From Acidobacteriaceae bacterium (lineage in GTDB: Bacteria; Acidobacteriota; Terriglobia; Terriglobales; Acidobacteriaceae): a stretch of 6,616 nt of DNA. Below the pieces are notes generated by a model. That model was not told where the DNA came from. It ran no database searches and saw only the letters and a program-made list of their open reading frames with translations. Of this stretch, positions 1 to 5,671 are shown in pieces; within the stretch, counting starts at the first letter, position 1; each line of letters opens with the position of its first letter. The position numbers and the translations under genes are program-made. The stretch is from contig DAHUXF010000165.1 in NCBI GenBank assembly GCA_027307295.1, positions 1 to 6,616 of the forward strand. The letters run 5' to 3'.

Positions 1-662
1 AGCACCCACAGAATCCGGTCTTCGCAGGTGAGGCCCAGCCCGGAATTGGCGGCGCGGGTGCGTTCCAGCACGCCGCGATGGGTGAGCACGACGCCCTTCG
101 CCGCGCCGGTGGTGCCGGAAGTAAAGCACATGGCGGCGGCATCGTTTTCATCGGCGCGGGGAAATGTGAAATCTCCCGAAGTCTCCTGTAGCAAGTCCTC
201 GTAATCTTCCAACCCTGGCGCCAGGGCCTGCGCCTGATGCCGTACCACAAAGATCCGCTCAAGATTCACCTTGTCGCGGAACTGCTCAAAGATCGGCAGC
301 AGGACATCATCCACAATCAAAAAGCGGTCCTGCGCGTGGTTCACTATGAACGCCAGTTCCTGGGGATGCAAACGGAGATTGAGCGTATGCACCACACCGG
401 CGGCTGCGGGAACACCAAAGTAGGCTTCCATATGCGCCGAATGGTTCCAGCAGAGCGTGGCTACGCGGTCTCCCGGGTTGAGTCCCGCGCGTTGCAATGA
501 TTGCGCCAGTGCTTTGGTACGGCGGTAAAAGTCCAGATAGGTGTAGCGATGCAAAGTGCCGTCAGGCCGGCGCGAGACAATTTCCACCCCTGGATAAAAT
601 CTGGGAATGCGCTCCAGAATCGACTGCAAAGTCAGAGGGTAGTTCATCATGGAACTCTTCAT
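1..662 (-). CDS. AMP-forming fatty acyl-CoA synthetase, N-terminal part (runs off the left edge)
   Basis: This would activate a fatty acid with ATP to an acyl-adenylate and then to acyl-CoA in the cytoplasm. The 220 visible codons read without a stop and begin MKSSMMNYPL. They show the order expected for the ANL superfamily: a YTYLDF segment near residue 40, GDRVATL near 64-70, the N-H-HMEAYFGVP region near 73-85, VHTLNLRLHP near 91-100, and the nucleotide-binding P-loop TSGTTGAAKG at 181-190, followed by VVLTHRG. The spacing and wording match the FadD/AlkK-type medium- and long-chain fatty acyl-CoA synthetases, usually about 540 residues, so more than half is missing to the left. The start at 662 is chosen because AGGAGG lies 8 bases upstream; in-frame ATGs at 650 and 647 lack this. 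It is divergent from the exported hydrolase at 750. Chain-length preference cannot be read from this part. Confidence 0.93.
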   Translation of the reverse strand, partial: MKSSMMNYPLTLQSILERIPRFYPGVEIVSRRPDGTLHRYTYLDFYRRTKALAQSLQRAGLNPGDRVATLCWNHSAHMEAYFGVPAAAGVVHTLNLRLHPQELAFIVNHAQDRFLIVDDVLLPIFEQFRDKVNLERIFVVRHQAQALAPGLEDYEDLLQETSGDFTFPRADENDAAAMCFTSGTTGAAKGVVLTHRGVLERTRAANSGLGLTCEDRILWV

Positions 663-670
663 GCGCAACG

Positions 671-676
671 CCTCCT
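671..676 (-). promoter_or_regulatory. Shine-Dalgarno sequence of the acyl-CoA synthetase
   Basis: On the minus strand the bases read AGGAGG, a full anti-16S match, with 8 bases to the ATG at 662. This decides the start against the in-frame ATGs 12 and 15 bases further in. Confidence 0.8.
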
Positions 677-689
677 CTTAAGCGCGCCC

Positions 690-698
690 ATACTAGCA
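690..698 (-). promoter_or_regulatory. Possible extended -10 promoter of the acyl-CoA synthetase
   Basis: The minus strand reads TGC-TAGTAT, an extended -10 arrangement (TGn before a 4/6 match to TATAAT). No good -35 is seen at 16-18 bases. Transcription would begin near 683, giving a leader of about 20 bases that contains the AGGAGG. The element is about 36 bases from the -10-like hexamer of the divergent gene, so the two promoters would share the same 87-base spacer. This is inferred from pattern only. Confidence 0.4.
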
Positions 699-733
699 CA
701 CTGATTTTCTGCATCCGGGGACCTGCACTGGCT

Positions 734-739
734 TATACT
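734..739 (+). promoter_or_regulatory. -10-like hexamer next to the start of the exported hydrolase
   Basis: TATACT (5/6 match to TATAAT) ends 10 bases before the ATG at 750. Transcription starting about 7 bases downstream would leave a leader of only 3-4 bases. No Shine-Dalgarno sequence is visible in front of this ATG, which fits a leaderless or near-leaderless mRNA. No clear -35 is present. Confidence 0.45.
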
Positions 740-749
740 GCTCACCGTT

Positions 750-1805
750 ATGAAACTACGCATGCTTCTTTGCCTGTTGTCCCTGAGCATCTTTAGTTCC
801 GCCCGTATGCTGGCCCAATCCAGCTTTACCGTTGGCACTGCCACAGCCGCCCCAGGGCAAAAAGCCACCGGAGTCCTTGAGGTCCCGGCTGGATCAGATG
901 CAGCCACGGCAATTCCCGTTGCGGTATTTCAGGGAAGCAGGCCCGGACCGGTGCTGGCCCTGGTTTCCGGTTCGCACGGGACAGAGTATGCCTCTATTAT
1001 CGCGCTGGAGAAGGTGATTCAGACGCTCGATCCTGCGCAACTGGCGGGTACCGTGATTATTCTGCCCTTGGTCAATATTCCCTCTTTTGAGCAGAAGGTC
1101 CCGCATCTGAATCCGGTGGATGGAAAGAGCATGAACCGTTTCTATCCCGGCAAGCAGGATGGCACACAGACCGAGCGCGTGTCTTATGTGATTACCAAAC
1201 AGGTGGTGGAGCGCTGCGATTATCTGGTCGACTATCACGGCGGTGATCTGGACGAAAATTTACGTCCTTACGCATACTGGCCAAAATCCGGCAATGCCAG
1301 GCAGGATGCCATCACGCGGGACATGGTGCTGGCCTTTGGCCTGGACCACGTGATTGTGTGGAATGACCGCCCCAAAGACCCCAATGCTTCCCGCTATCTG
1401 GACAACACCGCCAACACGCGCGGAAAACCGGCCATTGCCGTGGAAGCGGGATATTCCGGCACCGTGCAGACGGATGATGTGGCTATGCTGGCGAATGGAA
1501 CATTCAGCCTGATGCGCTATTTGAAGATGCTGCCCGGAGCGCCGGCGATGGTGGAACATCCGGTTTGGTTCAGCAAGGTGGATACCGTGGCCAGCGACCA
1601 GACCGGAATTTTCTATCCTCTGGTGCAGCGCGGCACGTATGTGGAGCCGGGCATGAAGATTGGTTATGTGACAGATTACCTGGGCAAGACCATCTATGAA
1701 GCCCATGCCCCTGTGGCCGGCGTGGTTTTGTACATTTGCGGCGTGCCCTCAATGAAAAAGGGCGATACGGTGGCAAACATCGGCGAGATTACTACGACCC
1801 CGTAA
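750..1805 (+). CDS. Exported succinylglutamate desuccinylase/aspartoacylase-family zinc hydrolase
   Basis: A zinc-dependent amidohydrolase of the AstE/ASPA branch of the M14 carboxypeptidase fold, which removes acyl groups from amino acids or related amides; the substrate here is unknown. Residues 1-22 form a signal peptide (KLR, hydrophobic core LLCLLSLSIF, cleavage probably after MLA), so it should act outside the cytoplasm, unlike AstE of arginine catabolism. Visible active-site elements are GSHGTEY at 74-80, giving zinc ligands His76 and Glu79; MNRFYPG at 128-134, whose Asn-Arg pair usually binds the substrate carboxylate; DYHGGD at 161-166 with the third ligand His163; and Glu232 in AVEAGYSG as likely catalytic base. 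Residues from about 285 form the C-terminal beta domain typical of the family (YVEPGMKIG, APVAGVV). At 351 residues the length is normal and all key residues are kept. It is transcribed alone, divergent from the acyl-CoA synthetase. Confidence 0.9.
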   Translation: MKLRMLLCLLSLSIFSSARMLAQSSFTVGTATAAPGQKATGVLEVPAGSDAATAIPVAVFQGSRPGPVLALVSGSHGTEYASIIALEKVIQTLDPAQLAGTVIILPLVNIPSFEQKVPHLNPVDGKSMNRFYPGKQDGTQTERVSYVITKQVVERCDYLVDYHGGDLDENLRPYAYWPKSGNARQDAITRDMVLAFGLDHVIVWNDRPKDPNASRYLDNTANTRGKPAIAVEAGYSGTVQTDDVAMLANGTFSLMRYLKMLPGAPAMVEHPVWFSKVDTVASDQTGIFYPLVQRGTYVEPGMKIGYVTDYLGKTIYEAHAPVAGVVLYICGVPSMKKGDTVANIGEITTTP

Positions 1806-1839
1806 GCCTGCGGCAGAAGGTTCGTATGACAAAGAAGCA

Positions 1840-1871
1840 AAGGGCCGGAACTTGTTCCGGAGCCGGCCCTT
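1840..1871. terminator. Hairpin between convergent genes, probable bidirectional terminator
   Basis: AAGGGCCGG at 1840-1848 pairs perfectly with CCGGCCCTT at 1863-1871 (9 bp, mostly G-C) around a 14-base loop. An alternative inner stem, CCGGAA/TTCCGG around CTTG, competes with it. It sits 34 bases after the hydrolase stop and 46 bases beyond the stop of the minus-strand gene at 1918. On the plus strand only TTGTTCTTG follows; on the minus strand the tail is TTTGCTTCTTTG, which is richer in T, so it may serve the minus-strand gene better. Confidence 0.7.
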
Positions 1872-1917
1872 GTTCTTGCCATTCCCTTCCCCCAAAGGAA
1901 ACAGCAATTCTCAGCGT

Positions 1918-2328
1918 TTACCAGAGCGGTCTGCCGTTGTTATCGCGAAAGTTATACGTGTCATTTCCAACCACAACAGACCGGGCCATCAAGGCAGGTT
2001 TGCCTTCAAGGATGATTTGGGAACCGGTGACCGTGACGTCGTCGTCCTTGCGGAATTTGATCTCGTACTGCTTCATAAATGCCGCTGGAGCAAGATGGAC
2101 TTCAATCGGTCCCGCTTCACTTTTCACCGTAATGTGAGAGCCCATGGTTCCGCTTACGGGGCACTGGAAGTCTCTGATTTCAATCACCCGGCCATGCACC
2201 GTCTGCTGGTTACTGGAATCGTATTTGAAAGTTGGCTGGGAAGTTTTCTTCTCTTGCGAAATAATGGTAGAAGCGCTTGCCAGCAGGAATAGCAACAGGA
2301 CCCCAAGAACAGACTTAATAGCTCTCAT
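1918..2328 (-). CDS. Small exported protein, possibly OB-fold-like, function unknown
   Basis: I do not recognise a named gene. The 136-residue product begins MRAIKSVLGVLLLFLL, a clear signal peptide (cleavage probably near residues 19-24), followed by a mature part of about 110 residues. That part alternates polar and hydrophobic residues as in a small beta-barrel: TVHGRVIEIRDFQCP at 43-57, SHITVKSEAGPIEVHLAP at 64-81, DDVTVTGSQIILEGKPALMARSV at 96-118, ending NFRDNNGRPLW. The GRV-I / I-V-L / V-VTG pattern and the RDNNGRPLW ending resemble small envelope OB-fold-like proteins I associate with Acidobacteriota; this assignment is tentative. One Cys (56) remains in the mature part, and there is no lipobox. 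The start at 2328 has AGGAGG 5 bases upstream; the frame extends to an ATG at 2445, but that would bury the signal peptide. It lies 147 bases after the DUF2207 gene on the same strand, with its own candidate regulatory palindrome. Confidence 0.78.
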   Translation of the reverse strand: MRAIKSVLGVLLLFLLASASTIISQEKKTSQPTFKYDSSNQQTVHGRVIEIRDFQCPVSGTMGSHITVKSEAGPIEVHLAPAAFMKQYEIKFRKDDDVTVTGSQIILEGKPALMARSVVVGNDTYNFRDNNGRPLW

Positions 2329-2333
2329 CGTCG

Positions 2334-2339
2334 CCTCCT
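2334..2339 (-). promoter_or_regulatory. Shine-Dalgarno sequence deciding the start of the small exported protein
   Basis: The minus strand reads AGGAGG with 5 bases to the ATG at 2328. It supports the internal start, which puts the signal peptide at the N-terminus, over the upstream in-frame ATG at 2445. Confidence 0.75.
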
Positions 2340-2376
2340 GACAGGCATAAGTCTGTGCCAAATCTCTCCCGCGGGC

Positions 2377-2392
2377 TGTGACAACGGTCACA
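2377..2392. promoter_or_regulatory. CRP/FNR-type palindrome TGTGA-N6-TCACA
   Basis: The palindrome has arms TGTGAC and GTCACA around four bases (minus strand TGTGACCGTTGTCACA), an exact match to the TGTGA-N6-TCACA consensus of the CRP family. Its centre is 56 bases upstream of the ATG at 2328. A class II position (-41.5) would put the transcription start near 2343, still upstream of the Shine-Dalgarno sequence. No convincing -10 is visible there, so activation rather than constitutive expression is possible. Binding by a CRP-like protein is inference. Confidence 0.5.
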
Positions 2393-2475
2393 TAGCTCTT
2401 GCCAGCAGCAAAGCTGGTGTTTATCAGGCAGCAAGCCAGCGTCATCTCTATAGCCGCGAAAGATCAGGGCTGGCT

Positions 2476-4413
2476 TTACCAGCCTCCACCGCCGCCGCCT
2501 CCGCCACCACCGCCGGAAGAACCGCCTCCGCTGGAGCCGGAAGACGATCCCGGTGCAGAGGAAGAAGAAGATATGGCGCTGGAAAACGAACTGCTAAAGC
2601 TGGAAGTGAACTGGGCGGGTGAGGAAGATGAGAAACCGCTGCCGGTATACCAGGAGGGTGAATAGCCTGCCCCGCCGCCTCCAGTTGCGGCCCGTGCCAA
2701 CACCTGCGAAAACTGGCTCGACCAGGCGTGCTCCACATCCAGAGCCACGGCATAGGGAAGAAATTTCTCAAAGAGCTGAGGCGTTTTATCCGGTGGAACC
2801 ATGGTTTGCAGGCGATTCGCGTCTACCGCGGCAAGAAACATCTTGAAACCATCAATGCGGTCCATCAGCGCCCGGCCCGCGCGGGTTGGAGCCTTCATGA
2901 GATGATGAAACAAGACATTGATGATAAGGGCCGATGCAATAATGCAGCAGCCAGCCAGACCGTTGGCCCAATACAGCAAGCCCAAGCCAAAACACTCCCC
3001 GGCCACAAAGGGCAGACTAAAGAGCGTGAGAAATCCTGCCTGGCCCGCCGCCAATACACCCTGGCTTTTTACGCTCTTCCACGCGCGGACTGCGCTGCTT
3101 ACCAGCATATAAACGCCAAAACTCCAACCCGTGAGCCAGACGGCCATAAAAAGCGTGATGGCAATGCGCGGCCCGCCGCCCAGGACCGCCATTGCTGCAA
3201 TGGAAAGCACAGACAAAATAATTCCCGGCCACAGATAGCGGCTGTTGGTCACAAAGCAGTTGGTTTCAATGGCGGCGTGGAGATTGTTCTCCAGTCCTTT
3301 GCGGGCCCGCGTGAGAAGCGTGTGCTTTTCATTCGTGAGCACTAAAGGACTGCCATCCTCAAACAGGGTCCTGGCCAGGCCGCTTTCGTCGTTGAAAAGT
3401 TTGCTGTCTGCGAGTGTGTTCTTGCGAATGAGCTTGTAGGTTTTGGAATCGTCGAGTTCGATGGCGAGATATCCCTTGGCCGCCAGTCCCATAATGCCGG
3501 CGGTAAAAGTTTTTTCGTCGAAGCCCATCCGCTCCAGAAAGCGCACGGCCGCCGGCGACATGTTGTCTGGCGGCGCATACAAAGGAACAATCGTGCCGGA
3601 TGCAGGGTCTCTGCCGACCATGCTCCACGCCAGCAGGTAATAGAGCAGCGCGATGACCAGTCCTGCCACGCCTGCGATTGTGGCTTTGTTATCGGCCACA
3701 AACCATGCGCGCTTCTGCGCCGCAGTAGGCTCAGCCACCAGCCCCTTGGGCCAGTTCACCACAAGGGTAAGACCTTCTCCGGGAGCCAGCGGTTCGGCCT
3801 GAAAGACTGGATTGCCGGCTTCATCCCGCGTTACTGAATATGCGTGGCCCTGCTCCCCTTGACGGCCAGTAAAAGCTCTCAGATCAGTGATGCCATCGCG
3901 CGCATGGGCCGGCAGCAGCACCGTTGCCGTTGTCACATCAATCGGGAATCTCCAGCCAGTGCCGGTGACGTTCCAATACAACTGATCATAGTCAGGAAAA
4001 TAACCCAGGACACGTTCCACGCGATAGCGAAATTGATATGTATGGGGGCCCGGTGGCAATTCATACGTGGAGCTGCCGAAATAAATTCGTATGCCGTTGC
4101 TCTGGTCCGCAGTGTGATAAGGCTCAACATTCCCGTCACGGACCAGGCTGACAATATCAAACCGCACGGCGTAGCGATTGCCCATGCGGTCCTGGTAGAT
4201 GAGCGGGATATCGCGGTAAATGCCGTGTTGAATATTGATGCCTGCGGCTTCAACATCAATGGTTTCATTGACCAGGAGACTGCCGTCAGGATTCACTGTA
4301 AGCTGGTCATCAAACCTATGTATCCGCTCAACCTGAGCAGGCGTTGCTTGGACAGGCCTGGAAAGGGCGAGCGCCAGCATCGCCGGGAAACATACAGCCA
4401 GAAGTTTCTTCAT
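2476..4413 (-). CDS. DUF2207 (YciQ-like) membrane protein with Ser/Gly-rich tail
   Basis: Predicted envelope protein of unknown role, 645 residues. Order of parts: signal peptide 1-23 (MKKLLAVCFPAML to PVQA); extracytoplasmic beta-rich DUF2207 domain at about 24-235, with the family marks HGIYRDIP (63-70) and DQLYWNVTGTGWRFPI (143-158); membrane segment at about 245-265; GRDP-GTIVPLYAPP (267-282) followed by a winged-helix-like stretch (AAVRFLERMGFDEKTF, GLAAKGYLAIELDD); four membrane segments at about 394-414, 417-438, 460-480 and 486-506; an IDGFKMFL / PYAVALDVEHAW region (520-564); and a Ser- then Gly-rich tail ending in 11 Gly and a final Trp, typical of this family. The start at 4413 puts the signal peptide first. 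The frame extends to a TTG at 4476, which lacks a Shine-Dalgarno sequence and adds an unlikely leader. No good Shine-Dalgarno is seen at 4413 either; TATAGT lies 15 bases upstream. No partner gene is adjacent. Confidence 0.9.
   Translation of the reverse strand: MKKLLAVCFPAMLALALSRPVQATPAQVERIHRFDDQLTVNPDGSLLVNETIDVEAAGINIQHGIYRDIPLIYQDRMGNRYAVRFDIVSLVRDGNVEPYHTADQSNGIRIYFGSSTYELPPGPHTYQFRYRVERVLGYFPDYDQLYWNVTGTGWRFPIDVTTATVLLPAHARDGITDLRAFTGRQGEQGHAYSVTRDEAGNPVFQAEPLAPGEGLTLVVNWPKGLVAEPTAAQKRAWFVADNKATIAGVAGLVIALLYYLLAWSMVGRDPASGTIVPLYAPPDNMSPAAVRFLERMGFDEKTFTAGIMGLAAKGYLAIELDDSKTYKLIRKNTLADSKLFNDESGLARTLFEDGSPLVLTNEKHTLLTRARKGLENNLHAAIETNCFVTNSRYLWPGIILSVLSIAAMAVLGGGPRIAITLFMAVWLTGWSFGVYMLVSSAVRAWKSVKSQGVLAAGQAGFLTLFSLPFVAGECFGLGLLYWANGLAGCCIIASALIINVLFHHLMKAPTRAGRALMDRIDGFKMFLAAVDANRLQTMVPPDKTPQLFEKFLPYAVALDVEHAWSSQFSQVLARAATGGGGAGYSPSWYTGSGFSSSSPAQFTSSFSSSFSSAISSSSSAPGSSSGSSGGGSSGGGGGGGGGGGW
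2482..2514 (-). repeat. Gly codon run (GGN x 11) at the end of the DUF2207 gene
   Basis: Eleven successive glycine codons using a mix of GGC, GGA and GGT sit just before the terminal Trp. The mixed codons show selection for glycine rather than a simple nucleotide repeat, but the GC-rich triplet run could still slip. Upstream of it the tail is serine-rich for about 45 residues. Confidence 0.8.
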
Positions 4414-4428
4414 GTGTTTGATGCTTGC

Positions 4429-4434
4429 ACTATA
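4429..4434 (-). promoter_or_regulatory. -10-like hexamer of the DUF2207 gene
   Basis: TATAGT (5/6 match to TATAAT) on the minus strand ends 15 bases before the ATG at 4413, giving a leader of about 8 bases, too short for a normal Shine-Dalgarno. A weak TTGCGC lies 16 bases upstream as a possible -35. Confidence 0.42.
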
Positions 4435-4494
4435 GCGCAGGCCGTGGGTGGCGCAAATACAAGACTTCTCTGACAATTCGCAGGTAGAAATCCC

Positions 4495-4570
4495 TTAGAT
4501 TGGCGGCCCGCTAGATCTGCTGTTTGTACGTTAGATCGTCTGCTGTTTGTAAGATCGATTTATTAGATCG
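4495..4570. repeat. Short degenerate tandem repeats in the spacer between the DinB-like and DUF2207 genes
   Basis: TCTGCTGTTTGTA occurs identically at 4516-4528 and 4539-4551. Each copy is followed by AGATCG, directly in the second copy (4552-4557) and after a 4-base insert CGTT in the first (4533-4538). A further ATTAGATCG lies at 4562-4570, and CTAGATCT and TTAGAT lie at 4511 and 4495. GATC occurs four times within 56 bases. The array sits just after the DinB-like stop and about 80 bases upstream of the DUF2207 start. No protein-coding frame explains it. Confidence 0.7.
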
Positions 4571-4593
4571 CCGATTTCGTAAGCCTTCCCCTG

Positions 4594-5097
4594 TCAGAAC
4601 CGTTTTACCGGCGCAGGCTGGTCCTGGCCTACGCGTCCGGCAGCAATGTCTGCAAGGTAATAATTTTCGCCCTTGATAGGACATCCGGCCATACGACGAA
4701 GCATGCAGAGTTGGCCAGTGTGCGTGAGAGCGTCCGCAATAGCGCCTTGAAACAGCTTTTCCGGAGGCGATGCCAGCGCCGCGCCGGAAGCCACAAAATC
4801 ATCGAACGCTTTGAGCGCGGTAAAGAAGCGCGCGACTTCCTGTGGCCAGGGCAGCGGGACAGAATCATGCCATGCCTGCTTGCCTCTTGCTATGGAAAGC
4901 ACCCAGTCCAACAAGTCGCCCATATGGGCCAGGATGTGAACCGGGGTGCGGCCTTTCTCGCCGGTATTAAAACTGGCAAAACTTTCCGGCGCGTCACGGA
5001 GGGCCCTGTCTGTGCGGTAGGCAAGGGTGGCCAAAGCGTGGCGCAAAAGCTGGCGAGCGCCGGGAGCCGGTTGCGGGTTTTGCGAATTATCATTCAT
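4594..5097 (-). CDS. DinB-like four-helix-bundle protein (putative metal-dependent)
   Basis: Cytoplasmic protein of 167 residues, the usual length for the DinB/YfiT-type fold, whose members bind a divalent metal and include thiol-dependent transferases; most, including this one, have no known substrate. Helix-forming segments are LLRHALATLAYRTDRAL (17-33), TPVHILAHMGDLLDWVLSIA (51-70), EVARFFTALKAFDDFVAS (87-104) and GAIADALTHTGQLCMLRRMAG (118-138). His58 is the expected first metal ligand. In the last helix the usual HxxxH is DxxxH (Asp122, His126), so one ligand would be Asp, or the site is altered. The C-terminus GENYYLADIAAGRVGQDQ is well ordered and looks like a conserved subfamily feature. 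There is no signal peptide. The start at 5097 has no Shine-Dalgarno, but TATAAT ends 8 bases upstream. It is 180 bases from the next gene on the same strand. Confidence 0.85.
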   Translation of the reverse strand: MNDNSQNPQPAPGARQLLRHALATLAYRTDRALRDAPESFASFNTGEKGRTPVHILAHMGDLLDWVLSIARGKQAWHDSVPLPWPQEVARFFTALKAFDDFVASGAALASPPEKLFQGAIADALTHTGQLCMLRRMAGCPIKGENYYLADIAAGRVGQDQPAPVKRF

Positions 5098-5105
5098 AGC
5101 GTTGC

Positions 5106-5111
5106 ATTATA
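5106..5111 (-). promoter_or_regulatory. Perfect -10 hexamer 8 bases before the DinB-like start
   Basis: TATAAT on the minus strand, with GCAACGCT between it and the ATG at 5097. The predicted transcription start falls on or within a base or two of the ATG, so the mRNA may be leaderless. No -35 match is seen at 16-18 bases. Confidence 0.55.
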
Positions 5112-5126
5112 GGGCACCCTAAGCAG

Positions 5127-5141
5127 GGCAGCGATGCTGCC
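5127..5141. other. Small perfect hairpin GGCAGC-GAT-GCTGCC
   Basis: A 6-bp GC-rich stem with a 3-base loop lies 49 bases beyond the stop of the small zinc-ribbon-like gene and 16 bases upstream of the DinB-like -10, where a -35 would be. No T-run follows it on the minus strand, so it is a poor intrinsic terminator. It could be an operator or a chance palindrome. Confidence 0.3.
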
Positions 5142-5189
5142 GCAGCGCTGGACGTGACAGCCTGAAATTATTTGAGATTGATTAAAGGC

Positions 5190-5471
5190 TTAAGGAACCG
5201 CGGTGAACTCTTCTTCGTCGGCAACCGGCAGGGAATAGAGCGCAACTTTAAATCCAGATACGGCAACGCTGGACGCACTGCGCATCAGTTCAAACTCGAC
5301 TGAGTCATCGCACTTCATGCATTTAGGAAATAGCTGATCACGCAACAACGTTACTTCATGCGGCAACCGGTGATTACGGTGCAGCACGCGATAAATCCCG
5401 CTCTCCGGGATTCTTTCCCCGCAACTGAACCGCTTCCCGTGTTCTTGCACCTGGCGCAGCATTTTCACCAT
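5190..5471 (-). CDS. Small Cys/His-rich protein of unknown function
   Basis: I do not recognise a named gene. The 93-residue soluble product has FSCGERIPESGIYRVLHRNH at 15-34, RLPHEVTLLRDQLFPKCMKC at 35-54 and FELMRSA further on. Cys17, His31, His34, His38, Cys51 and Cys54 could form a zinc-ribbon-like site, with C51-x2-C54 as one knuckle. The first two thirds look well ordered and constrained; the tail (VADEEEFTAVP) is acidic. I recall similar short proteins with an HRLPHEVTLL-FP-C-C core in Acidobacteriota, but this is memory, not a search. The start at 5471 has GAAGG 10 bases upstream; an ATG three codons later (5462) has GGTG 3 bases away and is the alternative. No other start lies between it and the upstream in-frame stop. 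It is followed by 92 bases and then the DinB-like start region, so it is a separate unit or a loose pair. Confidence 0.65.
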   Translation of the reverse strand: MVKMLRQVQEHGKRFSCGERIPESGIYRVLHRNHRLPHEVTLLRDQLFPKCMKCDDSVEFELMRSASSVAVSGFKVALYSLPVADEEEFTAVP

Positions 5472-5523
5472 GTTGACGGAGCCTTCATCAGCTAACTCAC
5501 GTTTTTGATGCCCTAACCGGGCC

Positions 5524-5547
5524 GTTAAGTTGTGTTAAGGCGTTAAC
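5524..5547. promoter_or_regulatory. Three closely spaced GTTAAG/C motifs, possible operator
   Basis: GTTAAG at 5524-5529 and 5534-5539 and GTTAAC at 5542-5547 lie in the divergent region between the small Cys/His gene (minus) and the possible small gene at 5672 (plus). Spacings of 10 and 8 bases put the first two on the same DNA face. No matching regulator is in the window. Confidence 0.28.
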
Positions 5548-5622
5548 TTCTGCATGATTTTATTTAGATTGTTGATTCTAAGATACTTACGCAATAAGCA
5601 ACCGGAGTTCTAACCCTTTCAT

Positions 5623-5648
5623 CTGAAAGATTTCAGTCAGTTTGACTG
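5623..5648. other. Two overlapping, mutually exclusive inverted repeats
   Basis: CTGAAA-GA-TTTCAG (5623-5636) and CAGTCA-GTT-TGACTG (5634-5648) share CAG at 5634-5636, so only one can form at a time as RNA. They lie 24 bases upstream of the possible small gene at 5672. Stems are only 6 bp and moderately stable. Confidence 0.3.
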
Positions 5649-5671
5649 CAAGAACAACAACAAGAAAGGAA

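Noticed and set aside
2402..2417. CCAGC/GCTGG hairpin as terminator of the DUF2207 gene
   Set aside because: Only 5 bp with a 6-base loop and no T-run after it on the minus strand.
2329..2445. 39-residue N-terminal extension of the small exported protein (ATG at 2445)
   Set aside because: It would put the signal peptide inside the protein, lacks a Shine-Dalgarno and covers the CRP-like palindrome; AGGAGG marks 2328.
2399..2665. Plus-strand frame with a run of prolines and acidic residues
   Set aside because: It is the antisense image of the Gly/Ser tail of the DUF2207 gene; the family match on the minus strand is clear.
3844..4473. 209-codon plus-strand frame
   Set aside because: Antisense shadow of the DUF2207 N-terminal domain with no recognisable features.
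4414..4476. Extension of the DUF2207 protein to TTG at 4476
   Set aside because: No Shine-Dalgarno, a rare start codon, and it adds 21 residues in front of a typical signal peptide.
4516..4557. CRISPR-like array
   Set aside because: Only two copies of a 13-base core with a 10-base gap; no spacers of normal size and no cas genes.
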